64,000 nt of DNA from Streptomyces sp. 35G-GA-8 (GTDB lineage Bacteria; Actinomycetota; Actinomycetes; Streptomycetales; Streptomycetaceae): contig NZ_JAMHJQ010000013.1 of the NCBI RefSeq assembly GCF_023534745.1, positions 62,001 through 126,000 of the forward strand, in the 5' to 3' direction. Below, one piece after another: positions 52,728 through 63,422 of the stretch (position 1 is its first letter; every line of letters begins with the position of its first letter). The translations under genes were made by a program, and so were the position numbers. The notes under the pieces are model-generated. The model saw nothing but the letters and a program-made list of their open reading frames with translations, had not been told where the DNA came from and made no database searches.

Positions 52728-53671
52728 CCGGCGGCCTCCGCCGCCGCCCACGCGATCCCGTCCAGGATGTCGTGTTCGCTGACCACGACCTCCTGGGCGC
52801 CGGTCCGTTCCATGATCGCGAGGAGTACGAGGGCGCCCGCGCCGATGACGTCCACCCGGCCCGGGTGCATGACGGGGATCGCGGCGCGTTCCGCGTGTGT
52901 GGCGTGGAGCAGGCGGGTGGCGATGCGCTGGACCTGGTCGTACGGGATCCGGGAGTGGTGGATCGCGGCGGAGTCGTACTCGGACAGGCCGAGCGCGATC
53001 GCGGCGACCGTGGTCACGGAACCGGCCAGGCCGACCAGGGTGCGGGCCTCGCGCAGCGGGACCGTCTGTTCGGCCAGGTCGAGGGCCGCCTCGATGTCGG
53101 CGCGGATCGCGGCGATCTCCGTATCCGTGGGCGGGTCGACGGCGACACCGTCCCGTACGAGGTGGCGCTCGGTCAGCCGTACGCAGCCGATGTCCACGGA
53201 GCGCGCGGCGCGCACGTGATCGTCGCCGACGACGAACTCGGTCGAGCCGCCGCCGATGTCCACGACCAGGTAGCTGTCCCTGTCGGCCGGGCCCAGTTCC
53301 TTCGTCGCGCCGGTGAAGGAGAAGGCCGCCTCCTGGTCGCCGGTGATCACCTCGGGCTCCACGCCCAGGATGTCCAGGACTCCGCTGACGAACTCGTCGC
53401 GGTTCTCGGCGTCGCGCGAGGCGGAGGTGGCGACGAAGCGGACGTGCTCGGCGCCGTGTTCCTTGATGAGGGCGGCGTACTCGCGGCAGGCGGCGAAGGT
53501 ACGTTCCAGCGCCTCGGGGGCGAGCCGGCCCGTCCTGTCCACGCCCTGGCCGAGGCGGACGATCTTCATCCGGCGGTCAAGGTCGACCAGTTCACCCGTC
53601 TCGGGGTGCGCGTCCGCGACGAGCAGGCGGATCGAGTTCGTACCGCAGTCGATGGCGGCGACCCTGGTCAT
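52724..53671 (-). CDS. ppx: Ppx/GppA family exopolyphosphatase
   Basis: The protein has 315 residues, the short actinobacterial form. The actin-like ATPase motifs are AAIDCGTNSIRLLV (phosphate 1), the catalytic Glu region SASRDAENRDEF, YLVVDIGGGSTEFVVG (phosphate 2) and VGLAGSVTTVAAI. The family hydrolyses polyphosphate or pppGpp. The ATG overlaps the DUF501 stop as ATGA, and the stop overlaps the cupin start. The order DivIC, DUF501, Ppx is conserved in actinobacteria. Confidence 0.92.
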   Translation of the reverse strand: MTRVAAIDCGTNSIRLLVADAHPETGELVDLDRRMKIVRLGQGVDRTGRLAPEALERTFAACREYAALIKEHGAEHVRFVATSASRDAENRDEFVSGVLDILGVEPEVITGDQEAAFSFTGATKELGPADRDSYLVVDIGGGSTEFVVGDDHVRAARSVDIGCVRLTERHLVRDGVAVDPPTDTEIAAIRADIEAALDLAEQTVPLREARTLVGLAGSVTTVAAIALGLSEYDSAAIHHSRIPYDQVQRIATRLLHATHAERAAIPVMHPGRVDVIGAGALVLLAIMERTGAQEVVVSEHDILDGIAWAAAEAAG

Positions 53672-54291
53672 TCCGTATCCCCCTCGTCGTCGGACGGACC
53701 GCCGGACGGACGGTCGGAAGGACCGCCGGAAGGACCGTCGGAAGGACCGTCGGACGGACGGTCGGAAGGACCGGACACGCACGGCGTCACACACGGGCCC
53801 TTCGCCCACCACTCCGGCAGCATCGCGATCGCCTCGTCGCCCAGCGGGTTCACCCCGGGCCCGGCCGCCAGCGAGTGGCCGACCAGGACATGCAGGCACT
53901 TCACCCGGTCCGGCATGCCGCCGGCGCTCGGGAAGCCCTCCAGGACCTCGATGGCGTCACGGCGTGCGATGTAGTCCTCGTGGGCCGCGCGGTACGCGGC
54001 GGCCAGCTCGGGGTCGGTCGCGAGGCGCTCGGTCATCTCCTTCATGACGCCGTTCGCCTCCAGCGTGCCGATGGCCGAGGCCGCGCGCGGGCAGGTGAGG
54101 TAGTACGTCGTCGGGAAGGGGGTGCCGTCGGGGAGCCGCGGTGCGGTCTCGACCACGTCCGGCTGGCCGCAGGGGCAGCGGTGCGCGATGGCGCGCAGGC
54201 CGCGCGGCGGGCGGCCGAGCTGTTCTTTGAATGCCGCGACGTCCGCGTCGGTGGGTTCCGTGCGTTCGGTCTGCGGAGGGGGCGTGTCCAT
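53668..54291 (-). CDS. DUF501 family protein
   Basis: The protein has 207 residues. The conserved part (about 15-165) contains QLGRPPRGLRAIAHRCPCG, TPFPTTYYLTCPR and PDRVKCLHVLVGHSLAAGPGVNPLGD, with cysteine and histidine residues that could bind a metal. The last 35 residues are a repeated PSDGPSG-type tail encoded by 15- to 18-base direct repeats (53700-53775), probably disordered. It is coupled to ppx. Its function is unknown despite wide conservation. Confidence 0.9.
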   Translation of the reverse strand: MDTPPPQTERTEPTDADVAAFKEQLGRPPRGLRAIAHRCPCGQPDVVETAPRLPDGTPFPTTYYLTCPRAASAIGTLEANGVMKEMTERLATDPELAAAYRAAHEDYIARRDAIEVLEGFPSAGGMPDRVKCLHVLVGHSLAAGPGVNPLGDEAIAMLPEWWAKGPCVTPCVSGPSDRPSDGPSDGPSGGPSDRPSGGPSDDEGDTE

Positions 54292-54300
54292 GCCTGCCTA

Positions 54301-54425
54301 TGTATGTTCTGCGGTTCTCGGGTGTTCTCAGGTGTCTTGGGTGTTCTCAGGTGCTCTTGGGTGTTCTTGGGTTTTCTTGGATGTTTTTGGGCGTTCTGTC
54401 GCACTCGGGTGCTCTGTCGCGGGCT
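54301..54425. repeat. Degenerate 10-12 base tandem repeats
   Basis: About ten units of the form CTTGGGTGTTCT or CAGGTGTTCT fill the space between DUF501 and divIC. The T-rich strand composition is very different from the surroundings. No terminator or gene is obvious inside it. Confidence 0.7.
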
Positions 54426-54433
54426 GTCCCCGG

Positions 54434-54907
54434 CTATCTCTCCCGGCGGTCCGCGTTGTCCACGCCGTCCAGCACATTCGAGTACCAGGGGCGGCCCGTC
54501 GCCCCCCGTTCCTCGCGGCGCTGCTCGCGCACCTCCGGGTCGATCACGGTGTAGCCGGTCTCCCCCGGCATCACGTAATGCAGATGCTCCCGGGCCAGCC
54601 GCTGGATATACGCGTCGTCCTGGAGCCGCGCCTTCTCGTCGCGCAGCTCCTCGACCCGCAGCTTCGCCTCGCGGGCCAGCCGCTCCTGGTAGGCGATCTC
54701 GTTCCGCTGCGACACGTACTGCCGCATCGGATACGCGAGCGCCACCACCAGTGTGCACACGACCAGGGCGAGGAAAGCGGCCCGGCCGGTGAGCCGGGAG
54801 CGGCGGTCCTGCCTGCGGTTCTGCGAGCGGTAGACCCGGGCGGCCGTCTGCTCGCCGAGCAGTCGCAGCCTGGTCGCGGTGGAGAACCGGTCCCGGTTCC
54901 CGGCCAT
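54434..54907 (-). CDS. divIC: FtsB/DivIC-type septum formation protein
   Basis: The protein has 157 residues. A basic cytoplasmic start of about 40 residues is followed by one membrane helix (AAFLALVVCTLVVALAYPM, about 43-61) and a coiled coil (RNEIAYQERLAREAKLRVEELRDEKARLQ). The family motif REHLHYVMPGETGYTV follows. It would bind FtsL and FtsQ/DivIB in the divisome. The ATG is at 54905-54907. Position directly after eno is conserved in actinobacteria. Confidence 0.9.
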   Translation of the reverse strand: MAGNRDRFSTATRLRLLGEQTAARVYRSQNRRQDRRSRLTGRAAFLALVVCTLVVALAYPMRQYVSQRNEIAYQERLAREAKLRVEELRDEKARLQDDAYIQRLAREHLHYVMPGETGYTVIDPEVREQRREERGATGRPWYSNVLDGVDNADRRER

Positions 54908-55044
54908 GGCTCGCCTCCCCTTTTACGTCCCCTGTTGTACGTACGTCCCCGGACACGGTACGGGACCGCGACCGGGGACGTACGGACGACGGGCGGAGCC
55001 GCCCCTCGCCCTCGTACCGACAGGATCAGCTCGTACCCACAGGA

Positions 55045-57440
<2,396 letters not shown>

Positions 57441-57444
57441 TCAC

Positions 57445-57645
57445 CGACGCCTACGAGGTCAGCTGTCGGGTTCGGGCCAAGTGAGTTGCCCGGCCGTGTG
57501 CTCTGTCGCACACGGCTTCACCCCAAGCCGGTCCTCGGCCGTCTCTCGACGGCCGGTGCCCGGCGCGAACCTTTGGGTCCCCCGCTCCTGCCTACGGCGC
57601 ATGACGCGTCGGTTACTCCCCCCGACCGACGGCAGGATTCGGCGT
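57445..57645 (-). promoter_or_regulatory. c-di-AMP (ydaO/yuaA) riboswitch in the rpfA leader
   Basis: Read on the minus strand, the blocks of the ydaO class occur in order: GCCGAATCCTGCC, GGCAGGAGCGGGGGACCC, TTGGGGTGAAGCCG, a variable hairpin GCCGTGTGC/GCACACGGC, GGGCAACTC, then CCGAACCCGACAGCTGACC and TCGTAGGCGTCGGTG. It ends about 17 bases before the rpfA start. This class senses cyclic di-AMP and turns off cell-wall hydrolase genes in actinobacteria. Confidence 0.9.
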
Positions 57646-57873
57646 GACGGTCGACGGGGCCCGCGGTGCGAGCGGTTCAGACCGTAATCACAGGCCCGCC
57701 CATTGTTCAAAGGAGAACATCAAGGAAAAATCGCCCTTACCTCCCCCTTGGGCGAACCCATTTACGCAGGTGAGAGACGAAACGACCCAACCGCCGGAGC
57801 AAAAGGCCCCAGTTGCGGCGAAGAGACCCTTGTCTCACTTTCGCAGAAGCGGACATAGGGTCTCTAACTGCCT

Positions 57874-58839
57874 CTACTTCACGCCGAGATCAAGGGTCTG
57901 GCCAGGGAAGATCAGGTCGGGATCGGCGCCGACGGTGTCCTTGTTCGCCTCGTAGATCGCGGACCACCCACCGGGCACCTCGCGCTCGTCGGCGATGAGC
58001 CAAAGGCAGTCGCCCGCACGGACGGTGTACTCACCATCCACCGCGCCCGCGCCTTCCGTTCCGTCCGTCACACCGTCCGCATTACGTGTCGATCCGTCAC
58101 CTCGTGAGGCATGACGACCTGATTCACGCTCTTCGCCTGAATTGCCCGATGCGGCATCATCCGCTGCGGCGTCGCCTCGGTGCTTGCCCTTGGCGGCACC
58201 GGCGGAGGGACCGGAGGATTCGGCGGGAGCGGGCGTCGCGTCGTCGGACGCGGTCGCGCCCGGCGCGGGCGAGGACGTGTCCGACGGGGCGGTGCTGTCG
58301 GCCTCCCCTGCCTTCCCTGCCTTCCCGGTCTTTCCTGACGACTCGGCGGGCTCGGACGACTCGGGGGTCCCGGACGACTCGGGGGTCGCCTCAGATGCCG
58401 TCTCCGGCGTCGCCTCCGTCGCCTTCCCCGGCGTCGTACCGGGATCCACGCTCGGTGCGGGACTGCCCTCCGTCAGCCCGGCGATCGCGGCGCAACTGGC
58501 CCACGCCCGCGGCCCCTGCGCGTCGAGGATCTTCTCGGCTATCGCGATCTGCTGCGAGCGGCTCGCGAGGTCGGCGCTGGCCGCGTACTCGGCGCCGCCG
58601 AAGTCGTCCCAGGTCTCCTGGGAGATCTGGAGTCCGCCGTAGTAGCCGTTGCGGAGGTCCGCGCTCCAGATGCCGCCGCTCTCGCACTCGGCGACACGGT
58701 CCCAGGTGGAGGCGTCCGCCGCACTGGCACCGGCGGCACCGAGCAGCGGAATGGCGATCGCCGAGCCGGTCACCCCTGCCGCGACGATCAGGGCGGGGGC
58801 CTGGCGAGGTCGACGGTGTCGGCCGTTCCCGGAGCGCAT
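57874..58839 (-). CDS. Second Rpf/LysM cell-wall lytic protein
   Basis: The protein has 321 residues. A signal peptide (about 1-41) precedes the Rpf domain with the catalytic Glu E53 in VAECESGGIW and YYGGLQISQETWDDFGG. A long low-complexity linker (about 130-270: Ser/Glu/Pro/Thr then acidic Gly/Ala) is encoded by repetitive DNA. The C-terminal LysM (about 272-321) reads YTVRAGDCLWLIADEREVPGGW and LIFPGQTLDLG. It is a tandem paralogue of rpfA, sharing about half the residues in the Rpf domain, but its leader lacks the riboswitch blocks. Confidence 0.9.
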   Translation of the reverse strand: MRSGNGRHRRPRQAPALIVAAGVTGSAIAIPLLGAAGASAADASTWDRVAECESGGIWSADLRNGYYGGLQISQETWDDFGGAEYAASADLASRSQQIAIAEKILDAQGPRAWASCAAIAGLTEGSPAPSVDPGTTPGKATEATPETASEATPESSGTPESSEPAESSGKTGKAGKAGEADSTAPSDTSSPAPGATASDDATPAPAESSGPSAGAAKGKHRGDAAADDAASGNSGEERESGRHASRGDGSTRNADGVTDGTEGAGAVDGEYTVRAGDCLWLIADEREVPGGWSAIYEANKDTVGADPDLIFPGQTLDLGVK

Positions 58840-59185
58840 GTGATTGCCTTCCGTGTGACTGATGTTTCGACTGGTGCGTGTGGCGGCTGAGTTTTCGAGA
58901 ACGTAGCGGTACTCGAACTGCTGTCACAAGTCGATGCAGCGGAGATCACGTGAAAGTCACAGTCTTGACGGTCCGTCAGAAATCTTGGGTCCACCGCACG
59001 GTTCGGACAATGGCGTGAACTGCACCGGAAGCGTGCGCAATCCACGCATGATGAGCCCTCCGCGCCAGCGCAAATCGTCAGGATCTCCCGCAAGTCGCAC
59101 ATCGGCCTGGCGGCACAGCCGGCCGTGGCCCGGATCCCCGCTCGCGGTGACGCACCTCCTCTTTGCTGCCGGGTACCGTCGGGTG
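58840..59185. other. 346-base region between rpf-like gene and P450
   Basis: This divergent promoter region is A+T-richer near 58870-58990. It contains an inverted remnant of a P450 3' end (59011-59103), annotated separately. No complete gene is seen. Confidence 0.5.
59011..59103 (-). pseudogene. Inverted remnant of a P450 C-terminus
   Basis: The minus strand encodes DVRLAGDPDDLRWRGGLIMR followed by GLRTLPVQFTP. The intact P450 on the opposite strand ends with DIRLAAEPEELRWRGGLIMR followed by GLRTLPVNFTP (near 60325-60417). The match is about 31 residues and stops at both ends. It lacks the heme motif and the original stop. It lies only 80 bases upstream of the intact gene and in reverse orientation, so it is a duplicated and inverted or recombined 3' fragment. 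Confidence 0.8.
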
Positions 59186-60442
59186 GTGAGTACCCCGGAC
59201 ATATCTCCCGAACTCTTCTCATGGCAGTTCGCCGCCGACCCGTACCCCGCCTATGCCTGGCTGCGTGAGCACGAACCGGTGCGGCGCACCACGTTGCCCA
59301 GCGGTGTCGAGGCGTGGCTCGTCACGCGGTATACGGACGCCAAGCAGGCGCTTGCCGACCCACGGCTTTCGAAGAACCCGGACCATCACGCGGAGGACGC
59401 GCACGCCAAGGGGAAGACGGGCATCCCCGGCGAGCGCAAGGCGGAGCTGATGACACATCTGCTCAACATCGATCCGCCCGACCACACCCGGCTGCGCCGG
59501 CTCGTGTCCAAGGCCTTCACGCCCCGCCGCGTGGCCGAATTCACGCCGCGCGTTCAGGAATTGACCGACCGGCTCATCGACAACTTCGCCGCGAAGGGCG
59601 AAGCGGACCTGATCCATGACTTCGCGTTCCCGCTCCCCATCTACGCGATCTGCGATCTCCTCGGGGTGCCGCACGAGGACCAGGACGACCTCCGCGACTG
59701 GGCGGGCATGATGATCCGCCACGGCGGGGGGCCGCGCGGCGGCGTCGCGCGTTCGGTGAAGAAGATTCACGACTATCTCGCCGACCTCATCCACCGGAAG
59801 CGAGAGAACCTCGGCGACGACCTGATCTCCGGCCTCATCCGCGCCAGCGACCAAGGCGAGCACCTCACCGAGAACGAGGCTGCCGCGATGTGCTTTGTGC
59901 TGTTGTTCGCGGGTTTTGAAACCACCATTAATCTGATCGGAAACGGCACCCATGCCCTTCTACGGCACCCGGCGCAGCGGGCCGCTCTCCAGCGCTCCCT
60001 AGAATCCGGAGACCACGGGCTTCTCGAAACGGGCGTGGAGGAGTTGCTGCGCTTCGACGGACCGGTGGAACTGGCGACCTGGCGTTACGCGACGCAGTCT
60101 CTGGAGATAGGCGGAGTTCCCATCTCGAAGGGCGACCCGGTATTGGTGGTGCTCGCCGCCGCCGATCGTGATCCGTCCCGTTTCGACACCCCGGACATGC
60201 TTGATCTGGCACGCCGTGACAACCCTCATCTTGGGTACGGCCACGGCATCCACTACTGCCTGGGCGCACCCCTGGCCCGGCTGGAAGGCCGGACCGCGCT
60301 CGCGACGCTGCTGACCCGGCTCCCGGACATCCGGCTCGCGGCGGAACCCGAAGAGTTGCGGTGGCGCGGCGGGCTGATCATGCGCGGTCTGCGTACCCTG
60401 CCGGTGAATTTCACGCCCAGCGCCCCTCCCGGTACTGGTTGA
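59186..60442 (+). CDS. Cytochrome P450
   Basis: The protein has 418 residues, standard for bacterial CYP105/107-type enzymes. The I-helix reads AGFETT (242-247) with Phe instead of the usual His/Asp. ExxR is E286-R289 in EELLR, and the heme loop is YGHGIHYCLGAP with Cys358. Start codons GTG at 59183 or 59186 are both possible; no strong ribosome-binding site is visible. The substrate is unknown, and no redox partner is adjacent. A remnant of a closely related P450 tail lies inverted just upstream. Confidence 0.92.
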   Translation: MSTPDISPELFSWQFAADPYPAYAWLREHEPVRRTTLPSGVEAWLVTRYTDAKQALADPRLSKNPDHHAEDAHAKGKTGIPGERKAELMTHLLNIDPPDHTRLRRLVSKAFTPRRVAEFTPRVQELTDRLIDNFAAKGEADLIHDFAFPLPIYAICDLLGVPHEDQDDLRDWAGMMIRHGGGPRGGVARSVKKIHDYLADLIHRKRENLGDDLISGLIRASDQGEHLTENEAAAMCFVLLFAGFETTINLIGNGTHALLRHPAQRAALQRSLESGDHGLLETGVEELLRFDGPVELATWRYATQSLEIGGVPISKGDPVLVVLAAADRDPSRFDTPDMLDLARRDNPHLGYGHGIHYCLGAPLARLEGRTALATLLTRLPDIRLAAEPEELRWRGGLIMRGLRTLPVNFTPSAPPGTG

Positions 60443-60453
60443 CCACGAAAGGA

Positions 60454-60479
60454 GCCCCCGCTCCGGAGAGAGCGAGGGC
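60454..60479. terminator. Hairpin after the P450 gene
   Basis: GCCCCCGCTC pairs with GAGCGAGGGC with one mismatch, 11 bases after the P450 stop. It lies between the P450 and the convergent lectin gene (3' end 60558). Confidence 0.55.
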
Positions 60480-60557
60480 CCTTCATGCCCACCCAGCGGG
60501 CTCAACGCCATGAGAATGCGACTACGCCCCTGTCCGGATGGGTGACCGCCGGCTGAA

Positions 60558-61046
60558 TCAGAAGAGCCACGACCACTGCTGCTCAAGGCCCCCATTGCAG
60601 TCCCACAGGATTACGTTCGTGTTGTCTGCCGTGCCTCCACCGGGCGTCGACAGACACTTGTTGCTGTTTTTCCCGCTGCGAATCTCTCCATTAGTGAGGC
60701 GCCAGGTCTGTTCCGGCCCCCCGTTACATGTGTACTGAACTGCCTTGGTTCCGTTCGCCGTGGAGCCGCCGTTGTCGAGGGAAAGGCATTTCTTGCTCTT
60801 ATAGTTCACGTAGGTGAGGCCGTCGAGCGCCCACAACTGTTCATCCGATCGGTTGCACGTGTAGAGGATGACGGAAACGTTATTGGCAGTCGAACCGCCA
60901 TTCGCAAGTGAAACGCAGTTATTTCCCTTCAGGTTCGTTATCGTCGCGGAGAGTTGAGCCTCCGCGGAAGCGGTTCCCATGCTGAGGCAGAGAGTAGTTA
61001 CAGCGGCGATTCCGGTCACGGTCAACGTACGGTTCGACAGGCGCAA
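60558..61046 (-). CDS. Secreted ricin-type beta-trefoil lectin
   Basis: The protein has 162 residues. A TTG at 61044-61046 is the best start because AAAGGA lies seven to ten bases upstream and it begins a good signal peptide (LRLSNRTLTVTGIAAV, cleaved near ASAEA). The mature part has three beta-trefoil repeats with QxW-like ends: SDEQLWALDG, GPEQTWRLTNG and GLEQQWSW. It also has Cys pairs in KGNNCVSL, YTCN, KKCLSL and DCNGG. This is a CBM13-type sugar-binding module without an attached catalytic domain. Codon use is noticeably less GC-rich than in neighbours, hinting at recent acquisition. Confidence 0.85.
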   Translation of the reverse strand: MRLSNRTLTVTGIAAVTTLCLSMGTASAEAQLSATITNLKGNNCVSLANGGSTANNVSVILYTCNRSDEQLWALDGLTYVNYKSKKCLSLDNGGSTANGTKAVQYTCNGGPEQTWRLTNGEIRSGKNSNKCLSTPGGGTADNTNVILWDCNGGLEQQWSWLF

Positions 61047-61353
61047 CGTATTCGTCCTTTCGCGGGAATGTGAACTACGCGAGTGACGATAACATCGCCC
61101 AATAGAGCGTGAAAGCTCATTCGCCGATGAATGGCATATAAACGCATCGCCGAGGGAAAACTTCATGAACTCGATGTGACAGGCTGTCAGGTCCACTGGC
61201 CGATTCTGTGAGCTGCCGACGGGGCGACGATGACGGAGGACGCCTAAAGACGGGGGCGCCTCAAGGGCTGCCCCCGCCTACTGGATGGATGCATTCAGGC
61301 ACTCCCATAACGCGGCGAGGCGCCGTAGCTGTGGTACGACCCGTCGGACTCGG
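61047..61353. other. 307-base region upstream of the lectin gene
   Basis: The first 130 bases (61050-61180) are unusually A+T-rich and must contain the lectin promoter on the minus strand; TTCACG and TATCGT spaced 16 bases apart are possible -35 and -10 boxes. The remaining part follows the mazG stop. No gene is seen. Confidence 0.5.
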
Positions 61354-62361
61354 CTATCCGGCGTGGCCCTCCGCCGTGCGGATCGCGTCCCTGTATACGC
61401 GGGCCGCCGCGCGCAGTGCCGCCTCCGGGTCGACGCCGGCCTCTTCCGCGCGTACCGCCAGGGCCAGCAGTTCGTAGCCGACGCCCTCGGCCTTCGGGAG
61501 CGGGACGTCGAGGCCGGCCGTGCGGGTGCGGCCCGCGAGTTTCGCGGCGAGGGCGAGGCCGGGCTGGCCCAGGGGGACTCCGTCGGTGACCGAGTCGCGC
61601 TGCTTCTCGACCGCTTTCATCCGGAGCCAGTGGGCCTTGACGTCCTCGGGGGTCTCGGCGGTCTCGTCGCCGAAGACATGGGGGTGGCGGTGCATGAGCT
61701 TTTCCACGATCGTGCCGGCGACGTCGTCGATGGAGAACGGCCCGGCGTCCTCCTCCCCCTCCTCCGCCGCGGGACGCTCCTCCGCGATACGGGCGTGGAA
61801 GACGACCTGGAGCAGTACGTCCCCCAGCTCCTCGCGCAGCTCGTCGGCGTCGCCCTCCTCGATCGCCTCGACGAGTTCGTACGCCTCTTCGATGGCGTAC
61901 TTGGCGAGCCCCTGGTGTGTCCGGGTCGACGACCACGGGCACTCGACGCGGATCCGGTCCATGACCTGGACGAGGTCGAGCAGCCGGGCGCCCGGCAGGT
62001 CGTACGAGCCGGGCAGCAGTTCCAGGTCGGGCATCCGGACCCTGCCCGAGCCCGCCAGCCGCGCGAGGCCATCGGTGAGCCGGGCGTCGGTGCCGTCGCC
62101 CTCGCTGGAGGGGATGACCACGACCGTACGGCCGCCCGCGCAGGCGTCGACCAGCTCCTGCGCGGTGGGCGCGGCCTGCTCGACGGTCACGCCCGCCTCC
62201 CGCAGATAGGGCAGCTGCGGATGGCCGGGGTCGGCGCAGAGCACCGCGTCGGCGGCGCGCAGCAGCTGCCAGGCGGGCCAGGAGAGCAGCCCGGGGGCGA
62301 CCCGGTGGCTGGCGGTCAGCAGGACGATACGGCCGGGGGTGGCGGGAGCTTCGTCTGTCAC
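61354..62361 (-). CDS. mazG: Nucleoside triphosphate pyrophosphohydrolase MazG
   Basis: The protein has 335 residues. An N-terminal domain of about 120 residues resembles the tetrapyrrole methylase-like domain fused to MazG in actinobacteria (IVLLTASHRVAPGLLSWPAWQLL). The MazG domain begins near 135 with VMDRIRVECPWSSTRTHQGL. It continues with YELVEAIEEGDADELREELGDVLLQVVFHARIA, where the EExxE/ExxD pattern binds magnesium. The enzyme hydrolyses non-canonical or stress NTPs to monophosphates. The start is GTG at 62359-62361. Confidence 0.92.
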   Translation of the reverse strand: MTDEAPATPGRIVLLTASHRVAPGLLSWPAWQLLRAADAVLCADPGHPQLPYLREAGVTVEQAAPTAQELVDACAGGRTVVVIPSSEGDGTDARLTDGLARLAGSGRVRMPDLELLPGSYDLPGARLLDLVQVMDRIRVECPWSSTRTHQGLAKYAIEEAYELVEAIEEGDADELREELGDVLLQVVFHARIAEERPAAEEGEEDAGPFSIDDVAGTIVEKLMHRHPHVFGDETAETPEDVKAHWLRMKAVEKQRDSVTDGVPLGQPGLALAAKLAGRTRTAGLDVPLPKAEGVGYELLALAVRAEEAGVDPEAALRAAARVYRDAIRTAEGHAG

Positions 62362-62448
62362 CTCTCGAACCTACCTCCGGCCGCCGGCCACTCCGCCCGC
62401 GGGCCAAGGCCGGCCGAAGCCGGGCTGCTGTCCTGGCCCGCCGTCGGA

Positions 62449-63108
62449 TCAGGCTCCGGCCGGCTGCTCCTGCTCCGGCGCCTCGCTGGTGAGCTGGGTG
62501 ATCCACGGCGTCTTGGCCTCGCCCAGCCTGACCTGCTTGTTGTCCCAGCTGCCGTAGCGCGGATTGACGTCGATACCGAGCTTCTCGGACGTCTTCGTCA
62601 GCTCGGCGAGGACCGTCTGCTGGCCCTGCGGCGTCGTGGTGTTGGCGCCGAGCGCCACGGCCAGCTTGGTCAGCAGCACCTCGCGGCGGATCGCGGACTC
62701 GATCTGGTCGGCGGAGAGCGCGCCCTGCTGGAGCAGCATCGCGGCGAACTGCTCCTCACCGCCGGACTGGGCGGCGGCCTGCTGCCGGGTGGTCTGGATC
62801 TCCTTGCGGCTGATCGTGACCCCGGCGTTGTCGGCGGCCTTCTCCAGCACCCGGTCGAAGATCATGCTGTTCAGCTTGGCCTGGTTGAGCTGCCCGGTGT
62901 TCTTGATCAGCTGCTCGGCCTCCGGCGCGCTCCGCTGCGCTTCCCGTACGTCCCGTACCTGGGCCTGGAGCGCGGACACCTCGATCCGCTGCCCGCCGAC
63001 GACGGCCGCGGCTCCGGGGTGGGCTTCGTTGCCGCAGGCGGTGAGGAGTGGGGCCGCGGCGAGAAGCGCGACGGAGACGGAGAGCGCGGTGCGACGACGG
63101 CGGTGCAA
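62449..63108 (-). CDS. SurA N-terminal-domain lipoprotein
   Basis: The protein has 219 residues. The signal sequence MHRRRRTALSVSVALLAAAPLLTAC ends in a lipobox with the acylated Cys at 25. The rest is the helical SurA N-terminal chaperone-like domain (IEVSALQAQVRDVREAQRS, INSMIFDRVLEKAADNAGVTIS-like NSMIFDRVLEKAA). No PPIase domain follows. It could assist folding of exported proteins at the membrane surface. The TTG at 63106-63108 follows GGGAGG and gives the complete signal peptide. Confidence 0.88.
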   Translation of the reverse strand: MHRRRRTALSVSVALLAAAPLLTACGNEAHPGAAAVVGGQRIEVSALQAQVRDVREAQRSAPEAEQLIKNTGQLNQAKLNSMIFDRVLEKAADNAGVTISRKEIQTTRQQAAAQSGGEEQFAAMLLQQGALSADQIESAIRREVLLTKLAVALGANTTTPQGQQTVLAELTKTSEKLGIDVNPRYGSWDNKQVRLGEAKTPWITQLTSEAPEQEQPAGA

Positions 63109-63274
63109 AGGGGGCCTCCCGGCGTGATTGTGCGGCGATGCACAAGGCCTTGCAGAGATCGATGGTAGGCAGTGGACGTGGTCTGGGCCACTGGTTCGAC
63201 CAACGATTCATGGGCGGATCGGGATGCGCGCGTTGGCGCACGCCGAACCGATCCCTTTCCTCAGATCCCGCTCG

Positions 63275-63397
63275 TCAGACCCGCGCGCCGCAGCGCGTGG
63301 CGTCGATCAGCCGGGCCAGGTCCTCGGGCACGTGGGACGCCAGGTTCCCCACCAGCCTGGCCGACTCCAGTCGCGAGACCAGCCACCGCTTCCTCAC
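63275..63397 (-). CDS. Small 40-residue protein
   Basis: The frame runs from GTG 63395-63397 to TGA 63275-63277, with GGAGGGG about nine bases upstream. The residues are helical and amphipathic (KRWLVSRLESARLVGNLASHVPEDLARLI) and end in DATRCGARV. It lies 25 bases after the SUFU-like gene on the same strand. It may be a real short gene or a degraded end of a longer one. No family is recognised. Confidence 0.45.
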   Translation of the reverse strand: MRKRWLVSRLESARLVGNLASHVPEDLARLIDATRCGARV

Positions 63398-63422
63398 AAC
63401 CCAATGCCCCTCCAAACCGGGG

